A DNA stretch of 64,000 bases from Macrotis lagotis (Eukaryota > Chordata > Mammalia > Peramelemorphia > Peramelidae), in NCBI RefSeq assembly GCF_037893015.1, contig NC_133666.1, positions 661,807,482-661,871,481 on the forward strand. The letters run 5' to 3'. The position numbers were made by a program, and so were the translations under genes. Below are positions 10,078 to 20,745 of the stretch, piece after piece. Each line of letters opens with the position of its first letter. The stretch's first letter is position 1. The notes under the pieces are model-generated. The model was not told the DNA's origin. It searched no databases and was given only the letters and a program-made list of their open reading frames with translations.

Positions 10078-10816
10078 TCATCTTATTCTAGACAATTTAA
10101 ATAGAAATGTCTCTAAAGCAGGTCATGTCTCGCTATTTAGTATTCTTTATATTTAATGCTAAAGAGACTACTTCAGGTGGACAAATCATTCTTTGTAGTT
10201 AACTGAAAGTGTTGGGATATAAGCTTCTCTTCTGGAGACACATTGAGAGCATGCTGTGTCTCCATAGCAGAGAGTATAACAGGGATGATACGTGCCTCAT
10301 TCTCTCTATCTCATGATTTTGATTTCTTCTGCCAGGTCTCTGTATTTTGAAAGCCCCTTTGTTTCATACAATGTGGAACTTGTGAGAATTAGATATAATG
10401 ATATCTAAAATATTGTTTTAAGGGTTTTTTTGGCAAGGGGAGAGGATCAATGTCATTGCGCAACTGTGGGTGACAATTTGGTCTGTGGTAGTACTCCAAT
10501 TCTCAGAAATTTCATTGATTGAACTCTGCAAGATCTGTATTTGTTGTATATGGATTTATCAGCTGTCAAGCCATGAAAGATAGGTAGTTTCTGGTAGATA
10601 CTTCTGTCCACTAAGTCACATAGAGTATGTCCTTAGTGCATTTTTAAACTTTTGCTCAGTATTTGGAAAGGACTGAATGTAGACATTGTTCTGTGATGAG
10701 CTGCATTGTTATTATTGTTTTCTTACATTATCTACATTGCTTACAATTCATTAAGGACAGTCCTTCTGGGGACAATTGCCCTATGCTCAATTGTTATCTT
10801 CCTTATCTTTGTTGTC

Positions 10817-10817
<1 letters not shown>
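10078..10817. other. No recognised gene or repeat
   Basis: Only short chance frames are seen. Confidence 0.4.

Positions 10818-10855
<38 letters not shown>
10818..10855. repeat. (ATC)n microsatellite
   Basis: About 12 tcatca units. Polyhistidine and polyisoleucine frames arise from it. Confidence 0.95.
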
Positions 10856-10857
<2 letters not shown>

Positions 10858-11522
10858 TTCATCCTCTTTTGATAGTGTTCAGATGGAAATGATCTAAGGA
10901 CAAATCAATCTTCTAAGCATCATTTTACTTCATCCTAAGTTAGTGCATGGCTATTTGACAAACAAAAATATGGGAGTTTATAATTAAAATGCTTCCATAA
11001 GACTCTTATAAAATATATGATGCTAATACACATTTTAACAATGCATGGACAAAAATTCCAGGTTGTGGGTGGAGATTCTTATTCTGTCCTATTATCTTTT
11101 CATATTTAAAATCTTGCAGAAAACTGTACTGTGGGAAAAATGATAATTTTTGTAATTGAATAAAAACATTATTTTTTGCCCCTAAGGAAAACTCATTTTA
11201 TTTTTTAAAAAAGCATTTTTGTTGTTGAATTCTCATTTGGTGTTGAAATGAATATTATTTAATGAAATTCTGCAAGAACTTTTAATTTCCTGAATAGCCA
11301 TAAATTTTTAAGGTTGAAATTCTCACAAATAGTAGGTAAAATCTTGACACCAAATACTGAAATATAATTATCACCTCTTAGGATAAAAGTGTTGAACCAC
11401 AGTCAGGGAATGAGATATGTGCTGATAGATATGGTATTTGTGTAGCTTTGTGTTATCTTTGGTACAAGTGTGGATTCTATTAGCGATGATGGAATGGTTG
11501 ATGAAAGGGATAGGGAGAGGGA

Positions 11523-11523
<1 letters not shown>
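10856..11523. other. No recognised gene or repeat
   Basis: AT-rich sequence with nothing supportable. Confidence 0.4.
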
Positions 11524-11571
<48 letters not shown>

Positions 11572-11880
11572 GATATTACTACTAACATTACTATTGCTAT
11601 CACTAGTACCACCATTGCTACTACTGCTGCCACCTCCTATTACTGTACTGCCACTGCAATCATTATTACCATCACCACTACTATTACTACCATTGTTGTT
11701 GCTACTACTACTTTCACTACTACCACTATTGCCTCTACCACTACTATGACTACTACTACTATTACCTTGACACCACTACTACCACTATTACTACTACCCC
11801 CATTTTGACTACTACTACTACTATTACTACTACTACTACTACTACTACTATTGCTACTGCTACTACTACTGCAACTACTC
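11524..11880. repeat. (ACT)n compound microsatellite
   Basis: About 16 pure ACT units (11524-11571) are followed by about 300 bp of decayed ACT/ATT/ACC triplets. There is a second purer patch near 11810-11860. Long Thr-, Leu-, Ser- or Val-rich frames on both strands are artefacts of this array. Confidence 0.95.
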
Positions 11881-11904
11881 CAACATAGATAACATATAGC
11901 CATT

Positions 11905-12120
11905 TGCCTTAACATTGTGTTAATCTCCTCCCATATATTATTTCATTTGATTTTCATGAAAACCCTGTGAAGTAGGTACTATTATAATCTTCATTTTACA
12001 GATGGGGAAACTGAGACAAATAGAGGCTAATTGACTTGTTCCTGGTCTCATAGGTAGTAAGTCTCTGAGGCTTACTGTGAACTCTTATCTCCTTAACTCC
12101 ATATCCAGTACTTTATTATG
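11905..12120 (-). mobile_element. MIR-like SINE
   Basis: The plus strand carries the MIR complement core: gtaggtactattataatctt then cattttacagatggggaaac and a degraded head. Confidence 0.75.
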
Positions 12121-12150
12121 TATTTACTTCATATCGGTGACTCACCTGTG

Positions 12151-12221
12151 CATGAATGAATGAAAGGATGAATGGATGAATGGATGGATGGATGGCTGAA
12201 TGAATGAATGAATGAATGAAA
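12151..12221. repeat. (GAAT/GGAT)n tetranucleotide repeat
   Basis: Runs of gaatgaat and ggatggat, imperfect. Confidence 0.9.
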
Positions 12222-12504
12222 AAACATTTATTAAACATTTACTATGGGTTGTTGTAAGGATCAAATGGAATAAAATATATAAGAAATCACTTCAAATTTT
12301 GTCTCATACATATTGGGTACAATACTCCTCCTATGTTTCAGTTGCTACATTAAATGCTGCAGCTCCATGTGTAATAAAGCTGGGTAGTCTCTGCCTTCAT
12401 TCTGCATTCTAATGGGAAAGGATCCTATAGAAAAAGAGTTATAAAGCAGGGTGGTCTGCAAATGACCAGGTGTGAAGAGGGAGCTTGATTGGATGTAAGC
12501 TAAA

Positions 12505-12730
12505 GGTGAAGGGAATGAGCATTTATACAATACCTACTAGGTAGCAGGCACATACTGATTATTATCTGGAGTCATCCTCAAAACAACCCTTGGAGGTGGG
12601 TGCAAGCTTTATCCTGATTTTACAAATGAGGAAACTGAGGCAAAGAGAGGTTAAATCACTTGTCCAGGGTCACACAGTCAGCAAGGGTCTGAGACTGCAT
12701 TTGAACCCAGGTCTTCCTTACCCTAGATCT
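12505..12730 (-). mobile_element. MIR-like SINE
   Basis: The plus strand reads ttttacaaatgaggaaactg, then agagaggttaaatcacttgt and ccagggtcacacagtcagca. A short (TC)n run follows at 12729-12748. Confidence 0.85.
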
Positions 12731-12749
12731 GTCTCTCTCTCTCTCTCCA

Positions 12750-13535
12750 GTGCCCCCAATTAGTCATCTCTATGGGGGCGATTTCTAATTTGGGTGGATT
12801 TTGTTTTCTAAAACAGAGATCTTGATGTGAGGCCTTAAAAACTCTGCCAGTAATTGTTGCATTTAACTTCTGAGTTGAACCTGATTCATTCTTTTTCCAA
12901 AATACAATAGATGCCTGAAGGCTTTCATAAAACTTTCACCCAACCCAAACTGCCACAACTTCCTGTTGCTATTGCACAGTTCACATCTGAAGTCACTCAT
13001 GTGCAATATTTCCTGGGAGAATTGCCGGGAGCAAAAATCTTTCTGCAAAAAGCTACCAGACTCAAAGAGAGAATCAGAAATTGGTTGGGGGGAGAGGGAG
13101 AGTATGTGGAGGAGGTAGAGAAACCATACATTCTGTTCCTATCATGTTTGTTGACTAGTCATCCTCATAACCCTGAGTAGCCAACAGGAGACTCGACCAG
13201 GCAATAGAAATCACGAGTTCCACTCTCACGAATGAATTAGCTTTTGGCTCCCAGCAATAGAATGCCTTTTCTCTTGGAATCTGTTTATACTGAAGCAAGA
13301 TATTCAGTGAGGCTGAGGATTATTCAGACCTCTTTGGCAATATTAGACTTGAGTGATGCCAGCTGAGTACTTTAACACTTTCAAGGTTCTGGTAGTCTCA
13401 GCCATACTTTAAAAATTATTTAAAGTTTATGAAATATTTATTGATTGATGTATTACACTAAGGAAAGTTTGAAACCCTGCAGTTCAATGGTGGTATTTTC
13501 AGGTTGCCATGGGGCTTCTAGGGTGAGACAGACAA
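12750..13535. other. Unassigned stretch with one 89-codon frame
   Basis: A plus-strand frame at 12911-13180 has no domain, no recognised family and no splice context, so I treat it as chance. Nothing else is visible. Confidence 0.4.
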
Positions 13536-13539
13536 ATGT

Positions 13540-13835
13540 TGAAATGTTTGAAGTACTGACCCTGGAGTCAGGAGGACCTTAGTTCATATCCTGCCTCAGA
13601 CACCTGATACTTTCTAGCTATATGACCTTAGGCAAGTCAGTTAATCCCATTTACCTCACATTCAGAGCCATCTCCAGATGTCCAGATTCATATCTGGCCA
13701 TTGGACTCAGATAACCATGGAGAACAAAGTGCGGCTGGTGACTCAGCACAGCATCCCCTCATTCAAATTCAATTTATATGCTTGTCTTGGCATCACCTCC
13801 CCAATGTCATGGTTTTCCAGAATGAAAGCTGAAAG
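13540..13835 (+). mobile_element. Compound tRNA-SINE with long 3' body
   Basis: A tRNA-type middle (ctggagtcaggaggacc, cctcagacacctgatac) is joined to a body found several times in this window: gagccatctccagatgtcc, tcatatctggccattgg, ctggtgactcagcacagcat, then caatgtcatggttttcc. The family name is not certain. Confidence 0.8.
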
Positions 13836-13964
13836 TCACTTTTTTACAATCTAAACTTGGGAGAATCACTATAGAAAAGTAGAATGAAGCTGACTTGTTG
13901 ATTGTCTCGGTCTAGATCTCTCCAGAAGAATCCACTTTCATTTTTCCTGTAATGTGCAACCATT

Positions 13965-14060
13965 CAATAAGGATTTATTAAGCACCCACTATGTACCAGG
14001 ATTGGAAGAGCTCAAAAGAAATGTGAGATGCATACAATTAGAGCCATCTCACTCCATTAT
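13965..14060 (+). repeat. Interspersed repeat start (aataaggatttattaagcac)
   Basis: The motif 'aataa…tttattaagcacccactatgtaccagg' begins a common marsupial repeat of unsettled name, also seen near 22650, 23260, 41725 and 45960. Confidence 0.5.
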
Positions 14061-14094
14061 TCATATGCATTATTTCTGCCTGCCCAGTGGTACA

Positions 14095-14180
14095 GCCTTC
14101 TGGTCAGTCACAGTTGGATACACTGTACTTTGACCCCAACATAGTGATGGCATTTTAGTCTTAACCTGAAGGACAACAAC
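14095..14180 (+). mobile_element. Compound SINE 3' tail fragment
   Basis: The segment tgaccccaacatagtgatgg, then cattttagtcttaacctgaaggacaacaacc, matches the 'gatgtcattttggtcttctt … gaaggacaa' tail of the compound SINE group. Confidence 0.6.
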
Positions 14181-14725
14181 CAGCTAATTGACCATCCCAC
14201 CAATAAGTCCCAGGCACTATAAAAGCTTCTTGGAATACAAAGGATAAAAAACCTGACCTCAGCGAGATAACATTCTATTGGATTGGAAATAATAAACTGG
14301 TACACAGAAAAGTAAATGGAAAAAATATACAGGGGCAACTAGATGGTTCAGTGGCTAGGTTACCAACTCTGCAGTCAGAAGGATCTGAGTTCAAATCCAA
14401 TTTCAGACACTTACTAGCTGCATGATTCTGGGCAAGTCAGTTAACCCCCAAAAGTCTTAAAAGAAAAACATGGGGGGGATGGATTAGTAGATGAGCAAGA
14501 ACCTTCTGCAGGAATTAGTATTTGGAACTAAACTTGAAGGAATTTATGGATTCTCAGAGTTAGAGATGAGAGAATGCATGGAAGGCATAGGGAACAGCCT
14601 GAACAAAGGCATGGAGATGAGAGAATGCCTTGGATGGTATATGGCAAGTACGTCACTTTGACTAGATTGTACATAGTCTGAGGAATGGTCTGAAGCTTCA
14701 TATGTTCAGAAACTCAGCTGCTTTC
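14181..14725 (+). repeat. Unclassified interspersed repeat, split by a SINE
   Basis: Parts at 14181-14330 and 14480-14725 read as one element: 'cattctattggattgga', then 'gaaccttctgcaggaatta', 'ggcatagggaacagcctgaa' and 'caaaggcatggagatgag'. Similar wording recurs near 46160-46330. A tRNA-SINE separates the halves. Confidence 0.5.
14333..14478 (+). mobile_element. Older tRNA-derived SINE
   Basis: Head ggggcaactagatggttcag, middle gagttcaaatccaatttcag, tail 'ggcaagtcagttaacccc' plus an A-rich end. It is diverged, with the 'cttactagctg' type middle rather than the WSINE1 'taataattacc' form. Confidence 0.8.
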
Positions 14726-14749
14726 TCCCCAGGGATAATCATGCTGATT

Positions 14750-14930
14750 TAATTCAATGGAATCACATAGTTTCAGAGGTGGAAGGAACCCCAGAGCTAT
14801 CTACTCCATCCATACCTGATCAACATCCCTCTCAAGAGGCTATCTAGTCTTTTCTTATAATAAAGGGGGAGCCCATTTTCTCTTGGGGCAGATCACCCTC
14901 TATCTTGAACTTGGAAAGGTAGCAGCTACT
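14750..14930. repeat. Old interspersed repeat
   Basis: The wording 'gaggtggaaggaaccccaga', then 'ctatctagtcttttcttata' and 'gggggagcccattttctc', is a recurrent mammalian repeat pattern. I cannot name the family safely. Confidence 0.4.
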
Positions 14931-15039
14931 TATCAGCCTAATCTCAATGAGGATCAGTAAGAAAATATTTTTTTAACCAGCTTTGTTTTTCTGATTTGGG
15001 GTCCTCCTTAGGTATCCTGGTGGCCCTCTGGAGTTAGCA

Positions 15040-15300
15040 CTGTAATTAAATTTGTTGCTATTGTTGTTAAGCCATTATTTTAGTTATTTCTAAATCTCCG
15101 TGACCCAATTTTTCTTGACAGAGAGATAGGATTTGCCATTCCTTCTCCAGATCATTTTACAGGTGAGGAAACTGAAGCAAAGAGGGTTAAGTGACTTGCC
15201 CAGGGTCATGCAACTAGTAAATATCTGAGCTTAGAGGTGAAAATAGGAAGACAAGTCTTTCTGGTTCCAAGTCCAATGCTTATCCCGTGTACCTCTGAAC
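15040..15300 (-). mobile_element. MAR1-like SINE
   Basis: The plus strand reads ttgccattccttctccagat, cattttacaggtgaggaaac, aagtgacttgcccagggtca, then a diverged head. The 'tttgccatttccttctcc' part separates MAR1 from plain MIR. Confidence 0.8.
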
Positions 15301-15317
15301 ATTAAAGATTTAAGTCA

Positions 15318-15371
15318 GTCTCAGCCTTTCCAGCAGCAGGGACTACAGGCTTGAGGCACTACACCTACCTG
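15318..15371 (-). ncRNA. 7SL RNA-like 5' fragment (pseudogene)
   Basis: The minus strand reads gcctgtagtccctgctgctg then gaaaggctgagactg. This matches the 5' Alu domain of SRP RNA (gcctgtagtcccagctactc, gggaggctgag) with few mismatches, including an exact 12-base gcctgtagtccc. 7SL is the RNA scaffold of the signal recognition particle. Only about 55 nt are recognisable; the rest of 7SL is missing, so this is a truncated retropseudogene if real. Marsupials lack Alu-type SINEs, so an Alu origin is unlikely. Chance or contamination cannot be excluded by eye. Confidence 0.55.
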
Positions 15372-15619
15372 TTCTGCTTTTCTATAGCTATTATTATCAT
15401 TAGGCAATTTTTGCTGATACCAAGTCTAATTTGGTCTCTTTGTAACTTCTCCCCATTCTGCCTCATTACCTCACAATGAGGAAAATAGATGCAACATGTT
15501 AGACCAATTTCCCTATCATAAACACGAAAACATCCCCTAATAACTCTCCACTTAATTCTACCTTGTGACCAGGTGGAAAAAATTCTAGTACCTCCTTCAC
15601 ACGACTCGCCTTGGAACAC

Positions 15620-17235
15620 TTGAAAGCAACTATCATGCTTCTCCGGTTCTTCCCTCCTCCAGATGAAATATCCTCAATTGGCCAAAAACCAAACGTCCTT
15701 CACCACATTGTTTTCCTCCTCCTTCCACCTATCTTTAGTGAATGAGAGGCCTTAATCTTTACCAAGGCCAACCTCTGTACACAAATAATTTCATTTCTGT
15801 CTCCTTCAAGCAGTCGCCTTCTTTGTCACCCCCACTTTATTAATTATCTCTAATTTCTATTAGTTCCTTCCCTACTCTCTACAAAAATACTGATGGCCCA
15901 AAATACTACTGCCTATAAATGCATCTTCCCCCAAAACTGTTGATTTGATACTTCCATCTCTGTTAACTATCATCCTATAGCTCTTCTGACCTTTGTGGCT
16001 ACAATCTATAGAAGGCCAGCTAGAACCAGATTTTTTTCTCCTCTCACATTTTGATCTTTTACAGTCAGACTTGTGACCTCAGCATTCTCCTGAAAGTGCT
16101 CTGTCCAGGCACTAATAATCCCTTAATTTCTGAATCCAATAATCTTTCCTCTATTTTCATTCTTTTTTGACCTCTCTGCAGAATTTGACAGTGTTGATCA
16201 TCTTCTTTCACTTGTAATTCTTTCTTTCTAAGTTTTTGGAACACCCCATCCTTTACTGGTTCTCTTTCTGCCTATCAGACTGATCCTTCTCAGTCTCCTT
16301 CGCTTGATCCTCATCTAGGCCATGCCCTTCAACTGGAGGTATCACCAGGATTCTATCCTGTACTCTTTTCTCTTCTCCCTTTGTACTATTTCATTTGGTA
16401 AGCTCATGAATTCCCATGAATTGAATTAGCATCATTATACTGATGATTCTCATGTCTACTTATCCTGCACTAACTTCTCTATTGACCTCTAGTCTCACAT
16501 CTCCAACTGTCTTTCAAACATCTTGTATTGGATGTCCAAGTGGAACTCTTACACGCGCCATATCCAAAATGGAACTCATTATCTCCTTTTCTCTTCCTAA
16601 CCCCCCCCCCCACCTCATCCTAACTTCCTTGAGGGTAATACCATCCTTTCAGACTTCCAGCTCACAATCTAGGAGTCATCCTAGACCCCTCACTATCTTC
16701 TACCATTCCCCCTTATTGATTCTGTTGCCAAGGCTTATTCATTTCACCATTGCACTATCTCTCAAATATGCCTATTTTTCTCTGATATTGCCACCAATCT
16801 GGTACCACCAATGTGGTACACTTATCATGTTATGTCTGGACTACTGCAATAGCTAATATTGGATCTGCCTCCTTCAAGTATCTCTCCACTCCAATCCATT
16901 CTCCATTCAGTCACCAAAGTGAATTTTAAGGTACATTTCTGTCACCCCCTAATAAATAAACTCCAATGGCTTCTATTGCCTTCTAAACTCTAATCACTTA
17001 CATGGTTTCCTTTATATTCTAATCCAAATTCCATTTTTAAAGGAAACCTTTACCAATTCACCTTAATTCTGCTGCCCTCCTTTTATCTCTTATTTATCCT
17101 GCCTATAGTTTATCTTTTGTATCCCTCCTTAGACTGTGACCCTCTTAGAGAAGGGATTGCCTTTTGCCTCTTTTTTCTGTCTACAGGAATATACACAGTT
17201 CCTGATAGTTAATAAATTTTAATTGATTGACTCTG
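15620..17235 (+). mobile_element. L2/CR1-type LINE relic with RT motifs and 3' end
   Basis: A long but decayed plus-strand fragment. At 16169-16201 it encodes DLSAEFDSVDH, matching the CR1/L2 reverse transcriptase motif DLSAAFDTVDH. At 16436-16447 it encodes YTDD in place of YADD. At about 16838-16856 it has LDYCNS, a known L2 C-terminal motif. The 3' end (ttagactgtgaccctcttag … gttaataaattttaattgattga) matches the L2 tail. Stops and frameshifts make it inactive. A 10-bp C-run lies near 16602. It is the longest L2 piece in the window; other copies are mostly 3' ends. Confidence 0.85.
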
Positions 17236-17369
17236 GTTACTTTCCAAAGGATTAATGTCATTCCTAAAATGCGGCACACAAAAGTGTCTGAACACAAAGT
17301 TCTAGATGTGCTATGTCCTGAAAAGAGTAGACAGACTAACATATGGCAGTCTTGAACACTCTGACTCTA

Positions 17370-17615
17370 TTATTGTTTGCTATCTTTCACTTGTGTCTGA
17401 CTCTTCATGATTCCATTTGGGATTTTCTTGATTTTGGTTTGCTATTTGCTATTTGCTTCTCCAACTCACTTTACAGATGAGAAACTGAGGCAAATAGAGT
17501 TAAGTAACTTGCTTAGAGATATACAACAAGGAAGTGTTTGAGGCCAGATTTTAACTCATAAAAATGAATTGCTGATCCCAAATCCAGTGTTCTAACCATT
17601 GTCTCCCCGTTTGAT
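17370..17615 (-). mobile_element. MAR1-like SINE
   Basis: The plus strand shows gattccatttgggattttct, then ttgcttctccaactcacttt, acagatgagaaactgaggca and a degraded head ending ccattgtctcccc. Confidence 0.8.
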
Positions 17616-17649
17616 TCTATTAGCTAACCTTAATATATAGAGTCGGGCC

Positions 17650-17715
17650 CACTGTCATTTGTCTCAAACCTAGTGATGTCATTTTGGTCTTCTTCAATAA
17701 TGAAGGACAAAGCCA
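17650..17715 (+). mobile_element. Compound SINE 3' tail fragment
   Basis: The segment aacctagtgatgtcattttg, gtcttcttcaataatgaagg, acaaagccaaccaac. Confidence 0.65.
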
Positions 17716-17734
17716 ACCAACATAACTAGGTTGT

Positions 17735-17905
17735 ATAGAATACTTGCAAGGTTTACAAATCCCCTTATACCTCTTATCTCAGTTGATTTTCACAAGAGTC
17801 CTGTGTGATAGGTGTTTTTATTGTCCCCATTTACAGATGAGGACGCTCAGAGGGATTATATGAATGTTTCAGAATCCCATAGTAAATTTATTTAGAGTTG
17901 CCTAA
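17735..17905 (-). mobile_element. MIR-like SINE
   Basis: The plus strand shows gattttcacaagagtcctgt, gtgataggtgtttttattgt, ccccatttacagatgaggac. Confidence 0.7.
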
Positions 17906-18795
17906 CTTGTATATGAGGGAAGAACTCCATCCAATGGCTTGATTCTATGACCCAAGTCATATCATGCCCAATGTGAAATTATCTGAATCTCGAATGCATC
18001 AATAAGAAATGTACTCATTTGTCACAGAATTAGAGAGCTAAATGGGGTTGAATGATCTTCAAAGAGAATTTTTTTTTGGGGGGGATGATTAGGCAAAACC
18101 AAGTGATGTCACCCAATGCCACACCTTTCTGGAGATCAGAATATCTGTCCACCAAGTACACATCTTCCTATCACGAACAGAAAAACACAAATGTTTACTC
18201 TCTCCATCACCGTATTCTAGCATCTATGCAGAGCAGGAGACCCTCTTCTCTTTGTTTTCATTGTTTCTGGGTGCCCTTCCTTGGTTCGACTTACTTTTCA
18301 GACATTTTAATAAAAACCTAATTTTCGGGGGGGAGGGTTGATTTTCAAAATGAATTCAAGATATTTAGAGCCAGTGGGACTGTGGTGACTTCTTGGGTTA
18401 GCTCGTCCCAAATGACAGGTAAAGAACTTTGTCGTCTTATTATCATCCCTATGTCAGACTCTAGGGTTTTTTTTCCTAGATAGATTTCTTTTAAGCATCC
18501 TATCCATAGTGCAGAAATTCTGTTAGTTTCAGTTAGAATAAATAAACTTTCTTGATCTTGACCCTCAATTTATGGACTCCATCTACTTGGTCCCCTAAAT
18601 CCAATGACCATAATGGACTTTTGCTCAAGAATGCATGCCTTCTGTGATTTGGGTAATCTCTTGTTCTAAGTGATAAGCTTTGATTTCAGCATTATGGAAA
18701 TATTGAACTATATTTTTCAATTTTGTTTAGTCTAGTCTTCTGGTGTGCTCAAAAGTGATGAAAAGTATTGTGTATAATGGAAACAAAACTTGAAA
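17906..18795. other. No recognised gene or repeat
   Basis: Contains an 89-codon frame (18052-18321) with no recognisable domain and G-runs near 18078 and 18328. I treat it as non-coding. Confidence 0.4.
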
Positions 18796-18799
18796 AGGG

Positions 18800-18960
18800 T
18801 TGGGGGTGGCACTCTAGCAATATTGCTAGGTATAGACTCAGAAGACCTTGGTTCACATCTTTAATCTGTCTCATTTCTTTTGACCTTGGGAAAGTCACTT
18901 AGAGCATTTTGTGAATTACTCTGGACAAGGAACAATTTTGATATGGTTTCATTTTTGCGA
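18800..18960 (+). mobile_element. Old tRNA-SINE/MIR-like copy
   Basis: Diverged: ggtggcactctagcaatatt, gttcacatctttaatctg, ttgaccttgggaaagtcact. Confidence 0.55.
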
Positions 18961-19640
18961 CAGCAATGGTGATATATTCTCATGTGTTCTAATACTAGGT
19001 TGACTCAAGACAGCTGACCTTGACAAGATGAAATTATATTGAGTTAGTTTCTCTACCTTTAGTTAGTTCTTTGGGTGTTGACTATTAGATTTTGCACATA
19101 TGCATGTTTCATTGCTCTCAAGAATTAATGTAATTCTATGAGCACATGCAAAGATTGTAACTGTAAGAGCACACTACAATGATAGAGATATTACAGAGGC
19201 TATGGATGTGGGAAGCTTTTAAAGGACCATTCAAATCTACTGATTTAAAGGTTCCATTCAAAATCAGTAGAATCACAAAGAATATGGTTTAAAAACCCCC
19301 AACAAGCAATGATATCAAGAAATGCCAAACCATTGTTGCACAAAAGCCTAACTAATTTTCAGAAAAAAAGGCTAATTATTCCTCAAAAGATAACTTAAGA
19401 TTTTCAGAGGAAACTGGAAGTTGGAGAGACTATTATTGATTCTTTCATGGTGTGAAATTGAGGTTTCTTGAAATTGGCAGAATAGTAAAATAATTGACTT
19501 ATAAAAACAGTTGGCTAATCATATAGCCCTCTCACTGGACCCTAAGCCTCTGTTCTTTTAATTTTAGACTCTCAATAGTTGATCCTTCATCTCATTTTCC
19601 CCAGAACCAGAACTCCACAATCCTTCCCAGCTCCCCTTTA
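18961..19640. other. Mostly unassigned; possible Tc1 5' part
   Basis: The stretch near 19320-19400 (KPLLHKSLTNFQKKRL in one frame) faintly resembles the region before the DDE core of Tc1 transposases. That would fit the transposase relic at 20.0-20.4 kb, but the match is weak. Confidence 0.3.
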
Positions 19641-19646
19641 TTTGTT

Positions 19647-19790
19647 ATTTTTATTAGAATGTAAATAAATATTTTTATTAGAATGTAAACTCCTTGAGGG
19701 GAGGGACTATCTTACTTGCTTGTCCTCAGCATTTAGCATAGTTCTAGGAACATGATACATAATGAATGCCTGCCCCTTCTCTTTCTCTGT
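19647..19790 (+). mobile_element. L2 3'-end fragment with a small tandem duplication
   Basis: A 19-bp unit atttttattagaatgtaaa occurs at 19647-19665 and 19671-19689. It is followed by the L2 tail wording actccttgaggggagggact, cttgtcctcagcatttagca, and cataatgaatgcc. Confidence 0.65.
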
Positions 19791-20034
19791 ATCCTTCCTC
19801 TTCCTTCAGTCACCTATCTATATAACAATGAAAGAAACTTGTCATAAACAATACAGTACAAAAAAAGGAATATTGAAGATAGGGAAGAAGGGAATTCCCA
19901 TAGTTTTTCTTTCAAGGTTAAATCCAAGCTATAGTTAGAGTAATTCTAGGTGAGCCTTTCTAATATCCAGGCATTTTCACTTATTTGGGCTTAAAAACCA
20001 ACCCATCCTCTAAAAATAGATAATATTTGCAAAT

Positions 20035-20440
20035 TTTTCATTAAGCCAGGGAGTCTTGTCCTCATTGAGGAAAAGGAAAAGGTGAATTCTGATGTGTGTA
20101 TATATGCTGAAGTGTGAGATTTTTTTCAGAATTACAGAAATTCCCAAGTGGAGATAGAATACTGTAACATGATGTGCCACTCATCCTGAAAAGTTAATAA
20201 ATTTATTTGAGAGGTAGATAAATGACCTGAGAACTCACCTGATTTAAACTACATTGAAAAGCTCTGGGTTATATTTAAAACTTGGAAAAATGAACTGTTA
20301 AATCAAATGCTTCCTATCTAATAGGGGAAAAAAGGTGTATTTTTATGTTGAAGAATTAAAGAATGTATCAAAATCTTATGAAATCAGTGATAGATTCTGT
20401 AAAAAGAAGTGTTTTCAACAAATTCAGGATGCATTGCATA
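20035..20440 (+). mobile_element. Tc1-type transposase relic
   Basis: Pieces in shifting frames line up in the order expected of a Tc1/mariner DDE transposase. They are NSDVCIYAE (20084-20111, compare MNSDKYIDILE), then a degraded CHSSKKVNKF-like stretch at about 20175-20207. Next comes ENSPDLNYIEKLWVIFK at about 20230-20285 (family signature SPDLNPIENLW), then YQNLMKSVIDSVKRSVFNKF at 20366-20425 near the C-terminus. Stops and frameshifts show it is long dead. I did not find terminal inverted repeats. The signature points to Tc1 rather than Tigger/pogo or classical mariner. Confidence 0.75.
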
Positions 20441-20599
20441 TCAACTATTTTGAAATATATTTTTAAAAAGTCAATGGAAAGTAATTTAATTATTTTTACT
20501 TTTTTTCAAGTAATTCATGTACTACCATACCCTTTTGTTTCCTCAGCTAGATTAGATGATTTCTAAAGTCCATTCTTGCTCTAAATTGATGACTCTATG

Positions 20600-20745
20600 A
20601 TCTTTTGAATCATAGCTTGGACATATTAGGTATGTGACTATGAGTAATATCCCTCTACTTTTAGGAATCTTAGTTTCTTTGTCCGCAATACAGTGATAAT
20701 GATTTCTTATCTAATTCATGGACATAATATCATTTTGTAAGCTTT
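20600..20745 (+). mobile_element. MIR-like SINE, diverged
   Basis: Wording: tatgtgactatgagtaatat, taggaatcttagtttctttg, cagtgataatgatttctt. Confidence 0.55.

Noticed and set aside
9893..11915. Polythreonine, polyvaline, polyserine, polyleucine and polyhistidine frames
   Set aside because: They are translations of triplet microsatellites on both strands, with no start context or non-repetitive domain.
12911..13180. 89-codon plus-strand frame
   Set aside because: No domain, no family resemblance and no splice signals that I can support.
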